NCBI GenBank assembly: GCA_017465095.1 | Contig: JAFTWX010000099.1 | Span: 1 to 64,000 of the forward strand | Source: Lachnospiraceae bacterium | Lineage (GTDB): Bacteria > Bacillota > Clostridia > Lachnospirales > Lachnospiraceae | Direction: 5' to 3' | DNA: 64,000 nucleotides | Shown here: positions 1 through 6,670 of the stretch, piece after piece | Position numbering within the stretch: position 1 is the first letter of the stretch | How the letters are laid out: the number at the start of each line of letters is the position of its first letter | Translations under genes and position numbers: made by a program | Notes under the pieces: model-generated | Databases searched by the model: none | The model's input: only the letters and a program-made list of their open reading frames with translations | What the model was told of the DNA's origin: nothing

Positions 1-37
1 CAAGCTGGATACGTGGGTTCGATTCCCATCACCCGCT
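1..37 (+). tRNA. tRNA-Gly (UCC), 3' part only
   Basis: The window opens inside the anticodon loop. Base 1 would be the last anticodon base, 4-8 (gctgg) the 3' anticodon stem, 13-17/25-29 the T stem around ttcgatt, and 30-36 (cacccgc) the 3' acceptor strand, with discriminator T37. CCA is not encoded. The glycine UCC identity is inferred from resemblance to Firmicutes tRNA-Gly(UCC) and from the U discriminator usual for tRNA-Gly; the 5' half is outside the window. Confidence 0.8.
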
Positions 38-67
38 CTTTGCATGCAAATGCAGACAATCAAATAT

Positions 68-139
<72 letters not shown>

Positions 140-152
140 CTTGGGTAACATG

Positions 153-180
153 AAAAGACATCTGGTGGATGTCTTTTTTT
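153..180 (+). terminator. Rho-independent terminator of the tRNA-Gly unit
   Basis: Stem aaagacatc (154-162) pairs with gatgtcttt (168-176) around a 5-nt loop and runs into a T tract. It ends the tRNA transcript. Confidence 0.9.
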
Positions 181-230
181 GTGCAATGACCTTATTTTGA
201 CAGCTTGCATCAAGCTGAAAGAGTCTGCCG

Positions 231-530
231 TTACGGTTGATATCAGATTTTTATAGATACGACTGTAAAAGGTGAATGAGCTTACGGTTGTTTTTGGAAA
301 TTTGATTACTACAACCGTAATAATGAGGAGTAAATACGGTCAAATTTTTGGAATTTGAATTTTTCGACCGTAAATGATTCTGACTTTTACGGTTGTAATG
401 CTAGTATTTTTGAAAAGAACCGTAAACGAAACAGAAATTTACGGTGTAAATTTATAAGTTGACATTTACAACCGTAAATCATAAACATTATTACGGTTGA
501 ATTAGCGAAAAGTATGTATATGACCGTAAA
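231..530. repeat. Alternating TTTACGGTTG / CAACCGTAAA half-site array, about 52-bp period
   Basis: Forward copies of (T)TTACGGTTG-like 9-10-mers start near 231, 282, 335, 386, 438 and 491. Reverse copies (CAACCGTAAA, GACCGTAAA and similar) start near 262 (degenerate), 312, 366, 418, 469 and 522. Forward-to-forward spacing is 51-53 bp and forward-to-reverse spacing is 30-32 bp. The half-sites therefore form five dyads of about 30 bp separated by A+T-rich spacers of 21-24 bp. The 10-12 bp between half-sites of a dyad and the spacers are not conserved. No gene is apparent within it. The function is unknown; a protein-binding array or a set of RNA hairpins are both possible. Confidence 0.8.
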
Positions 531-607
531 GAAGTCAACATGTTTTTCATATCCTTAGCGAAAGCACATTGGACCGCGCAAAGCCAAGGTTTTCCGGACA
601 TTGTGCG

Positions 608-624
608 CCGTCTTGCGCTCTTGG
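608..624 (+). repeat. Near-copy of the tRNA-Gly(GCC) 3' end
   Basis: These 17 bases match the tRNA 3' end and flank at 128-144 in 16 of 17 positions; the single difference is T614 against C134. A short upstream match (gccaagg at 583-589 versus 100-106) hints at a decayed tRNA fragment or an attachment-site remnant. There is no integrase nearby. Confidence 0.45.
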
Positions 625-745
625 AAAGTACTATGCTCAAAAAAATTAAAAAAATTTTTCCAAAAATAAGATTTTTCAAAATTCCCAATCGTGTACTAAG
701 TGAAAAGGCAAACAAATTAGCCAAACACGAAGGGAGAATTTAAAA

Positions 746-1168
746 ATGAAAAACAAATTATTTACAATCTTAACAATGGCAGTAATGATGGCAACAGCAC
801 TTGTAGGATGCAATGCACCGGCAGCAGGAATCGTAATTCCGGTGGCGCAGACAGAGTTACAGGAAACAAGTGACAGCAGCAATCTTGAAGATGCAAAACA
901 GATGGCATCGGATTTCTTCGCAGAGAACTTTGAAGGATGTATTATGAATACATTAGAATATGATGACACCTACAGTAAGGAAGAATATGCCCAGATTGCA
1001 GCATCTTACGGAGCAGATGAGGCAGTTATCTTTACATCAAGTTTTTATGTACCACAGGATTGTGAGAACATGACATTGAATCCGGGGATGACATACGAAG
1101 ATTATACATACACGCTTACCCGTAGCGAGGGGCAGGATTGGGTCATTCAGACTTGCGGAATGCAGTAA
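746..1168 (+). CDS. Putative lipoprotein, unknown function
   Basis: A 140-residue protein with a typical lipoprotein signal: basic start (MKNK), hydrophobic core and lipobox LVGC with the lipidated cysteine at residue 22. The mature part should be anchored outside the membrane. The rest is acidic, starts with a Ser/Asp/Gln-rich linker and continues into a small globular region ending in a Trp-containing strand; no family is recognised. The start is supported by gaagggag 8-9 bases upstream. It is the first gene after the half-site array, and no clear promoter is seen in the A+T-rich stretch 625-745. Confidence 0.8.
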   Translation: MKNKLFTILTMAVMMATALVGCNAPAAGIVIPVAQTELQETSDSSNLEDAKQMASDFFAENFEGCIMNTLEYDDTYSKEEYAQIAASYGADEAVIFTSSFYVPQDCENMTLNPGMTYEDYTYTLTRSEGQDWVIQTCGMQ

Positions 1169-1175
1169 GAAATGC

Positions 1176-1204
1176 TGGAACTTCATTTTTTTCTATAGTA
1201 TAAT
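1176..1204 (+). promoter_or_regulatory. Promoter of the 72-aa small protein gene
   Basis: A TATAAT -10 lies at 1199-1204. The -35 about 17 bp upstream (tggaac) is weak. The spacing to the ATG at 1237 fits a short leader. Confidence 0.5.
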
Positions 1205-1236
1205 TATCTATATCTTATACAAAAGGAGATTCTACC

Positions 1237-1455
1237 ATGGACGTAAAAGAAAAGATTGAAGAAATCGTAGAAAAAGTGAAAAAAGACGACAAATTCAAAG
1301 AAGAATTTATGAAGAACCCGGAGAAGGCAATCGAGAACCTTGCAGGAATTGATATTCCGGATGGTATGGTAGACAAAGTAGTAGACGGCGTAAAGGCAAA
1401 AATCGCCGGAGATAAGCTTTCTGATGCCGTAGGTTCCTTAAAGAAAATTTTCTAA
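1237..1455 (+). CDS. Small NHLP/Nif11-like acidic-basic helical protein, unknown function
   Basis: A 72-residue protein with very high Lys/Glu/Asp content, predicted helical in its first 30 residues. Residues 19-45 (Phe-Lys-x-x-Phe, Asn-Pro, Gly-Ile-Asp-Ile-Pro) resemble the nitrile-hydratase-leader/Nif11 pattern F-x(n)-NP-x(n)-G-x-x-x-P. It has no Gly-Gly cleavage site or Cys/Ser/Thr-rich core and no maturation enzymes nearby, so calling it a modified-peptide precursor would be unsupported. Similar short proteins occur in many Lachnospiraceae as conserved hypotheticals. It has its own promoter, a strong RBS (aaaggagatt) and its own terminator: a monocistronic gene. Confidence 0.8.
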   Translation: MDVKEKIEEIVEKVKKDDKFKEEFMKNPEKAIENLAGIDIPDGMVDKVVDGVKAKIAGDKLSDAVGSLKKIF

Positions 1456-1460
1456 TTATG

Positions 1461-1498
1461 AAGGAGCAGATTTTTGAATCATCTGCTCCTTCTTTTTT
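1461..1498 (+). terminator. Terminator after the 72-aa gene
   Basis: Stem aaggagcagat (1461-1471) pairs with atctgctcctt (1481-1491), followed by a T-rich tract. Its presence rules out an in-frame start at 1458 for the next gene. Confidence 0.9.
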
Positions 1499-1556
1499 AT
1501 TTCTTCTGTTTCGATTCTATAGTATAATATTAAAAAATGCATTGAGGGTGAAAAGT

Positions 1557-2216
1557 ATGAAACGATTTAAAAAAATTTTAAGTATATTGAGTTTGTCAAT
1601 ATTCTTTTTGGCTTCAGTAACAGGTTGCGCAAATAACCGGATGGTGGACTGGCTGACCCAGGAAGCGGTAGATGCATATGTAGAAAAGAAAAAGGAAGAA
1701 GTGGATCTCAACGCAATCAATTTTTCGGAAGAAATCAAAAAAATGACTCTTTTTGGTAAAACTCTTTCTATACCATGCAAACTGAGAGATCTGGGAGATG
1801 AATTTGGCTATTTGCAAGGAAGCGAGACCACAGCGCCGGGATATGATTGGGTTATGGCAGGATTGACATATGAAGGAAAATGGATAGGAATGGTCACGCT
1901 TTCTGATTATACGGAAGGAGCAGATCTGAATGAATTGTATATAGAAGGAGTTTTATTTGGTTTTGATGATGAAGATACAAGCCTTTCTCCTTCTGAAAAG
2001 AAAGAATTGTATGAAAGCAGTGGAAAGTATGGGGATAAAATTGATTTTTCTTTTGCCGGATTAACATTTGATTCCACACAGGAAGAGATTATACAGCGCC
2101 TCGGAAAGCCACATCAGGAATCAGAAACACAGTGGGATTACAATTATGGAGAAGGATATCTTCAGTTCTCTTTCCACAATAAAAAAGTAGTTGAAATAGA
2201 TGTAGAAATGTATTAA
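1557..2216 (+). CDS. Putative lipoprotein with a BamE/SmpA-like C-terminal motif
   Basis: The start is set at the ATG preceded by gagggtg and by a TATAAT box at 1523-1528, because upstream in-frame codons lie in a terminator. The 219-residue product has a lipoprotein signal (MKRFKK, hydrophobic stretch, lipobox VTGC, Cys near residue 24). Residues about 165-215 contain GLTFDSTQEEIIQRLGKP followed by a strand with conserved aromatic residues. This resembles the SmpA/OmlA/BLIP fold (G-x-s-x-x-e-v-x-x-l-G-x-P), inferred from the motif alone. The next gene follows after 11 bp with its own RBS, so the two are likely co-transcribed. Confidence 0.8.
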   Translation: MKRFKKILSILSLSIFFLASVTGCANNRMVDWLTQEAVDAYVEKKKEEVDLNAINFSEEIKKMTLFGKTLSIPCKLRDLGDEFGYLQGSETTAPGYDWVMAGLTYEGKWIGMVTLSDYTEGADLNELYIEGVLFGFDDEDTSLSPSEKKELYESSGKYGDKIDFSFAGLTFDSTQEEIIQRLGKPHQESETQWDYNYGEGYLQFSFHNKKVVEIDVEMY

Positions 2217-2227
2217 AAGGAGAAGCT

Positions 2228-3013
2228 ATGGCGATGTTTCAAAAGAAAACACCCCTGGAAAAGGAGTGGCAGATATTAAATAAAAAAGAAAAGAAATATC
2301 TGGAAAAACGGGCGGAGAAAAAGGACAGCAAGCTGAACAGCTTTTTGGAAGATAAGGTTCCGGCCAAGCTGCAGAGCAGTCTGGATGCAGCGTTTGAGAA
2401 AGCGTTTTCGACGATCTTTGAAAAGGGAACAGTCATGATCGAGAAAACGTATCAGAAAGAGAAAAAAGAAAAGAGATACATTGTAAATAATTTTGCAGAT
2501 GAGGTGGAGCAGAGCAGGAAGACACTCAAAGCCTTTTCTAAGGAGGCGCAGTCTGCAGGAAATCAAAATCTGCTTGTTTCCGGTGTGGCCGGTATCGGTA
2601 TGGGCCTGGCGGGAGTAGGTCTTCCGGATATTCCGATTTTTACGGGGATGATTTTTCGCAGCATTTATGAGATTGCAATGAGTTACGGATTTTCCTATGA
2701 TACCGAGGAAGAACAGTATTTTATATTAAAAATTATCGAGGGCGCGGTTTCTTACGGTGAAACAGCGGTGAAAATTAACGGGGAGATTGACTATTTCGCT
2801 GCGGACCCGGTGCTTCCGGACGGTTATGACAAAAAAGCGCAGAGCAAAAAAGCAGCAGCGGCCCTTTCAAAAGAGCTTCTTTATATGAAGTTTCTGCAGG
2901 GGATTCCTCTCGTGGGAGCCGTGGGCGGAGCCTACGACGTGATTTATATGAAAAGTATTTCGGAATATGCGCAGCTGAAATACCAAAAGAGATTTTTGTT
3001 GTCCCGCAGATAA
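2228..3013 (+). CDS. EcsC family protein
   Basis: A 261-residue protein. The N-terminal half is charged, with a long Lys/Glu-rich helix. The C-terminal half carries two glycine-rich hydrophobic segments: about 113-140, LLVSGVAGIGMGLAGVGLPDIP, whose GLPDIP turn is characteristic of the EcsC family, and about 225-240, GIPLVGAVGGAYDVIY. EcsC proteins are widespread membrane-associated proteins; B. subtilis EcsC is encoded with the EcsAB ABC transporter, but no such genes are here. The RBS aaaggagaag precedes the ATG. It is the last gene of the unit with the lipoprotein. Confidence 0.85.
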   Translation: MAMFQKKTPLEKEWQILNKKEKKYLEKRAEKKDSKLNSFLEDKVPAKLQSSLDAAFEKAFSTIFEKGTVMIEKTYQKEKKEKRYIVNNFADEVEQSRKTLKAFSKEAQSAGNQNLLVSGVAGIGMGLAGVGLPDIPIFTGMIFRSIYEIAMSYGFSYDTEEEQYFILKIIEGAVSYGETAVKINGEIDYFAADPVLPDGYDKKAQSKKAAAALSKELLYMKFLQGIPLVGAVGGAYDVIYMKSISEYAQLKYQKRFLLSRR

Positions 3014-3016
3014 AAC

Positions 3017-3052
3017 AAAGACCATGGCAGGTGAACCGCCATGGTCTTTTTC
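3017..3052. terminator. Bidirectional terminator between ecsC-like gene and OFA transporter
   Basis: Stem aaagaccatggc (3017-3028) pairs with gccatggtcttt (3038-3049), with A/T tracts on both sides. It serves the convergent genes on each strand. Confidence 0.9.
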
Positions 3053-3082
3053 ATGTAATCATCTTTATATGTAAGAAAATTA

Positions 3083-4444
3083 TTATTTTGCTTCTTTTGC
3101 AGCTTTTTTAGCAGCTTTTGCTTCTAATGCCTTATCTGTCGGTCTTACGAATACCAAGCTTAAGAAAAGAGCTACGATGTAAAGAGCAAGTGTTACGTAA
3201 AGAACGGTCTGATAACCTACCGGGTTTACGATGTTACCTGCAACTTCTACTTCTTCACCGAAGTGGTTTACAATCCATGTTGCTAACTGGTTACCTGTCA
3301 GACCTGCGAATGCCCAAGCAGATAATGTGATTCCGTGAAGTGCACTGATGCTTCCCATTCCGTAGTGGTCGGAAAGGAGAGTCGGAACATTGGAGAAACC
3401 TCCGCCGTATCCTGCGTTTACAATCATGATAAGTGCAAGAACAAGGATAGTTAACAATGTGTTGCCTGCTCCGTTCTGAATACCGCCTGTTAAGATTACA
3501 AGACCTGTAAGTACGATAGACAGGATGAAGATTAATTTGTAGATGGTATTTCTGTCTTTCATTGTATCAGCCCAAGCGGAGAAACCTAAACGTCCGCCGG
3601 CATTGAAAATAGCGGAAACTGTGGAGATGATTCCTACAGCACCTGCAAGACCGAGACATTTTACAATCATCTTTTCCTGAGAAATCAGGGCAAGACCGCA
3701 AGTAATGTTGATGTAGAACATTAACCAGATACCAAGGTAGTTAAGGAATGGTTTTGTTTTGATAACTGCCCAAATACTTGGTCCCTTTTCACCGGAAGCA
3801 GCCGGTTCATGCCATCCGTCCGGTTTCTTGAGAAGTAAGTGGCCTGTGAACATCATCACAAAGTATACACAAGCGAGAATCCAGAACATCTTGTAGATTC
3901 CGCCTTCGCCGAGACCGGAAAGCATACCCTGCATAATCGGAGAAGCGATTGCTTTTGCAGCACCGAAACCTGCAACCGCAAGACCGGTTGCAAGACCTTT
4001 TCTGTCCTGGAACCAAAGCATAAGTGTTTTAACCGGTGAAAGGTAACCTGTACCGAGACCGATACCCATGATCAGACCGTAGCAGATATAAATACCGATT
4101 AAGGCAACTTTGCTTCCCTGATGTAATCCGCCGTAGTAGATGAAGAATCCGGTTCCTGCCATACCTGCTGCGAAGCAGAGTGTAGCGATCAGGGATGATT
4201 TATGAATATCTTTTTCTACGATATTTCCTAAGAATGCAGCTGACATTCCGAGGAAGAAGATGGCAAAACTGAATGCCCATTCTGTGTCAGCTTTTGTAAA
4301 GCCGATGTAGTCAGCGATTTCCTGACTGAAAATTGACCAGCAATAAACAGTACCGATACTGCAGTGCAGAAGTAATGCAGGGATCGCAGCGCGGAACCAC
4401 TTATTTGAGCGCCAGCCGCCTGTTTTTTTTGCGTTTTCACTCAT
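3083..4444 (-). CDS. OFA family MFS transporter (oxalate/formate antiporter-like)
   Basis: A 453-residue integral membrane protein with about 12 hydrophobic segments and a short charged tail of Ala-Lys repeats. The N-terminal signature GTVYCWSIFSQEI and the loop GLIMGIGLGTGYLSPVKTLMLWFQDRKGLATGLAVAGFG match the OFA subgroup of the major facilitator superfamily. Transport of a small carboxylate is the family-level expectation; the substrate cannot be read from sequence. The minus-strand RBS agagagg lies about 10 bases before the ATG. It is a single gene, convergent with the EcsC gene and divergent from the MATE gene. Confidence 0.9.
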   Translation of the reverse strand: MSENAKKTGGWRSNKWFRAAIPALLLHCSIGTVYCWSIFSQEIADYIGFTKADTEWAFSFAIFFLGMSAAFLGNIVEKDIHKSSLIATLCFAAGMAGTGFFIYYGGLHQGSKVALIGIYICYGLIMGIGLGTGYLSPVKTLMLWFQDRKGLATGLAVAGFGAAKAIASPIMQGMLSGLGEGGIYKMFWILACVYFVMMFTGHLLLKKPDGWHEPAASGEKGPSIWAVIKTKPFLNYLGIWLMFYINITCGLALISQEKMIVKCLGLAGAVGIISTVSAIFNAGGRLGFSAWADTMKDRNTIYKLIFILSIVLTGLVILTGGIQNGAGNTLLTILVLALIMIVNAGYGGGFSNVPTLLSDHYGMGSISALHGITLSAWAFAGLTGNQLATWIVNHFGEEVEVAGNIVNPVGYQTVLYVTLALYIVALFLSLVFVRPTDKALEAKAAKKAAKEAK

Positions 4445-4482
4445 AGTTTAAAACCTCTCTCTATATTTTTTCTTTCTTTTTA

Positions 4483-4502
4483 CAAACGATTTCGTCCGTT
4501 TG
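4483..4502. repeat. Inverted repeat upstream of the OFA transporter
   Basis: CAAACG (4483-4488) and CGTTTG (4497-4502) form a 20-bp dyad about 40-60 bp upstream of the transporter start. This is a plausible operator, but no cognate regulator can be assigned. Confidence 0.35.
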
Positions 4503-4559
4503 CGATATCAATGGTAATTTTACTCCTATTTTCCTTATATTTCAAGGAAAACAGCATAT

Positions 4560-4588
4560 TTGATAAGAAAAAAAAGAAGTGCTATACT
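4560..4588 (+). promoter_or_regulatory. Sigma-A promoter of the MATE gene
   Basis: TTGATA (4560-4565) and TATACT (4583-4588) are separated by 17 bp, about 30 bp before the start codon. Confidence 0.8.
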
Positions 4589-4618
4589 TATTTTTGCAGG
4601 AAAAGGGTTAGGTAAATT

Positions 4619-5995
4619 ATGAAAGAGACAAAAATCAGAGATTTTACACAGGGAAATATTACCGGTCAGCTTTTGACCTTTGCTTTTCCGATTTTTCTCT
4701 CCAATCTCCTTCAGGTCGTCTACAATATGGTAGATATGATTATTGTGGGAAATCAATTGGGAAAAACCGGGATATCCGCGGTTTCAGTCGGCGGTGATGT
4801 CACGGCGATGCTGACATTTGTGGCTATGGGATTTGCGAGCGCCGGGCAGGTGATCATTGCACGGCTGATCGGATTCGGAAAGAGGCAGCAGCTCGGTCGT
4901 TTCGTCGGAACGATGTGCGGATTTCTTCTTACCAGTGCTGTCATAATCAGTATCGTCGGCTTCTTTTTGCGCCACGAAATGCTGCGATTGATGAATACAC
5001 CGGCGGAGGCGTACGAGGGAGCGCTTGTGTACTCTATTATATGTATGATAGGACTTGTATTTATATACGGATATAACATGACGAGTGCAATTATGCGGGG
5101 AATGGGGGATTCCAAGCATCCGTTTGTATTTATCGGAATTGCAGCGATTATCAATCTGGTTCTGGATGTGATTTTAGTTATCTGTCTGGATTTCGGGGTC
5201 AGTGGTGCTGCGATTGCAACGGTGGTCAGCCAGGCGGTCAGTTTTGTTGCCTGCATCTTATTTTTATATAAGAATAAAGAGCAATATTCTTTACATATGA
5301 AGGTGTGTGACTTTTTTGTCTGGGACAAAGAAATGCTTGCAGATTTGGTAAAGCTGGGGACACCGATGGCAATCAAGTCGGCTTCCATTCAGGTGTCAAA
5401 GCTTTTTGTTAACTCATGGGTCAATTCTTACGGGCTGGTTGTTTCTGCCTTTGCCGGAATTGCAAATAAAGTGGCCAGCATCAGCAATTTAGTGTCCATG
5501 GCGATGAATACCGCAGGCTCCACGATGGTTGGGCAAAACATTGCTGCGGCGAAAAATGAGCGCGTAAAAGCGATTCTCAAACGACTTGCCGTGTTGACGC
5601 TGTCCATTGCAACGGTGTTCTCCTTACTTTTTATTCTGTTTCCTAAGCCGATTTTCAGCATATTTACGCAGGAGACAGAGGTGCTTGACATTGCGATGGG
5701 ATATATATCCATCGCGGTATTGCTTTTCTACGGGGGAGCTTTGCGGTCGGTTATGAATGCGCTGATGAACGGGAGCGGAAATACAAAGGTTAATTTTGCC
5801 ACGGCCATTTTGGATGGCATCGTGCTCCGTATCGGACTTTCGGTTCTGTTCGGACTCACGCTCGATATGAAGCATTACGGTTTCTGGCTGGGGGATGCGT
5901 TGGCCGGATTTACGCCGTTTTTTATCGGTATTGTATTTTATTTTTCGGGGAGATGGAAGTATGAAGCACGTGATGACGACGCTGTGTTACATTGA
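4619..5995 (+). CDS. MATE family efflux transporter
   Basis: A 458-residue membrane protein with about 12 transmembrane segments. The N-terminal run FAFPIFLSNLLQVVYNMVDMIIVGNQLG and the repeat of this pattern in the second half identify the MATE (NorM/DinF-like) family. These proteins export cationic drugs or metabolites using a Na+ or H+ gradient. The start is supported by aaaggg and a clear promoter. The 3' end overlaps the NUDIX gene by 35 bp in another frame, indicating co-transcription. The substrate is unknown. Confidence 0.93.
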   Translation: MKETKIRDFTQGNITGQLLTFAFPIFLSNLLQVVYNMVDMIIVGNQLGKTGISAVSVGGDVTAMLTFVAMGFASAGQVIIARLIGFGKRQQLGRFVGTMCGFLLTSAVIISIVGFFLRHEMLRLMNTPAEAYEGALVYSIICMIGLVFIYGYNMTSAIMRGMGDSKHPFVFIGIAAIINLVLDVILVICLDFGVSGAAIATVVSQAVSFVACILFLYKNKEQYSLHMKVCDFFVWDKEMLADLVKLGTPMAIKSASIQVSKLFVNSWVNSYGLVVSAFAGIANKVASISNLVSMAMNTAGSTMVGQNIAAAKNERVKAILKRLAVLTLSIATVFSLLFILFPKPIFSIFTQETEVLDIAMGYISIAVLLFYGGALRSVMNALMNGSGNTKVNFATAILDGIVLRIGLSVLFGLTLDMKHYGFWLGDALAGFTPFFIGIVFYFSGRWKYEARDDDAVLH

Positions 5996-6452
5996 AAAGG
6001 ATGACTGCTATTTGATGCTGCACCGTGTCAAAAAAGAAAACGATTTAAATAAGGATAAATGGATCGGTGTCGGCGGTAAATTTGAGGAAAACGAGACACC
6101 GGAGGAATGTCTGCTCCGTGAAGTGAAAGAAGAAACAGGGCTTACGCTGACATCCTACCGACTGCAAGGGGTCATTACATTTATTTCCGATGAGTGGGGA
6201 TCCGAGTATATGTTTCTTTACACGGCGGATGCTTATGAAGGACAATTGCGGGAAGACCGGATGCAAAACTGTGAGGAAGGAATTTTGACCTGGGTTCCGA
6301 AAGCGGATATGGAAAAGCTCAATCTCTGGGAGGGCGATAAGATATTTTTCCGCCTTATGGAGACGGAAGATAGGTTTTTTTCGTTAAAATTGTGCTATAA
6401 AGGCGATAAATTAGTGGAATCAAAGTGTGAATTTCCTACAAACTTCCGCTAA
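5961..6452 (+). CDS. NUDIX hydrolase, MutT-like (8-oxo-dGTP diphosphatase type)
   Basis: A 163-residue protein. The NUDIX box GX5EX7REUXEEXGU is complete (G-KFEEN-E-TPEECLL-RE-V-KEE-TGL, about residues 36-58), preceded by a strand containing KWIGVGG. NUDIX enzymes hydrolyse nucleoside diphosphates linked to another moiety, and MutT-like members clean oxidised dNTPs; the exact substrate is inferred only. The ATG inside the MATE 3' end is preferred over an upstream in-frame start because it has a ggggaga/ggaag element before it and begins exactly at the domain (MKHVMTTLCYI). No terminator is seen between it and the next promoter. Confidence 0.9.
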   Translation: MKHVMTTLCYIEKDDCYLMLHRVKKENDLNKDKWIGVGGKFEENETPEECLLREVKEETGLTLTSYRLQGVITFISDEWGSEYMFLYTADAYEGQLREDRMQNCEEGILTWVPKADMEKLNLWEGDKIFFRLMETEDRFFSLKLCYKGDKLVESKCEFPTNFR

Positions 6453-6467
6453 AAAGGGAATTCGCTC

Positions 6468-6496
6468 TTGATTACAAGAAAAGAATGACATATAAT
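6468..6496 (+). promoter_or_regulatory. Sigma-A promoter of the leader peptide-corC unit
   Basis: TTGATT (6468-6473), a 17-bp spacer, and TATAAT (6491-6496). The leader ORF starts about 29 bp downstream. Confidence 0.8.
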
Positions 6497-6524
6497 GTAT
6501 CCATTACTAAATGGAGGAATAAAA

Positions 6525-6614
6525 ATGGACGACGGGGACAGTAATACTGCAAATACTGCACTCTATTGTATTTTTTTCATAGGAAATATTAAGGGCATAG
6601 CCGGGACTGTTTAG
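6525..6614 (+). CDS. Putative 29-aa leader peptide upstream of the CorC-like gene
   Basis: A short ORF, ATG to TAG, with a strong RBS (ggaggaataaaa) and a promoter just upstream. The peptide begins MDDGDSNTANTALYCIFF and is not similar to a known protein. Its stop codon falls in the loop of a terminator hairpin (6595-6626). Bases 6556-6562 (ctgcact) in the ORF can pair with 6613-6619 (agtgcag) in the terminator, a possible antiterminator. This geometry is typical of translation-coupled attenuation. The regulating signal is unknown; magnesium or another cation is a guess from the downstream gene. Confidence 0.6.
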   Translation: MDDGDSNTANTALYCIFFIGNIKGIAGTV

Positions 6615-6632
6615 TGCAGGCTATGCTTTTTG
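6595..6632 (+). terminator. Terminator/attenuator before the CorC-like gene
   Basis: gcatagcc (6595-6602) pairs with ggctatgc (6619-6626), with an inner act/agt pairing, followed by TTTTTGTTG. It stands between the promoter and the main ORF, so it must be read through for expression. Confidence 0.85.
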
Positions 6633-6670
6633 TTGTCTTTTTTAAGTTGAAAGGAGAATTTTAAAGCATC

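Noticed and set aside
231..530. CRISPR array
   Set aside because: Only 9-10 bp half-sites are conserved; the 30-bp dyads differ internally, spacers are short and A+T-rich, and no cas gene is present.
540..743. 67-aa plus-strand ORF (and the opposite 77-aa ORF at 491-724)
   Set aside because: No RBS or promoter, and it overlaps the tRNA-like repeat; composition is unlike the neighbouring genes.
1458..1556. N-terminal extension of the lipoprotein gene
   Set aside because: These codons lie in the terminator of the preceding gene and upstream of the promoter -10; the lipoprotein signal starts at 1557.
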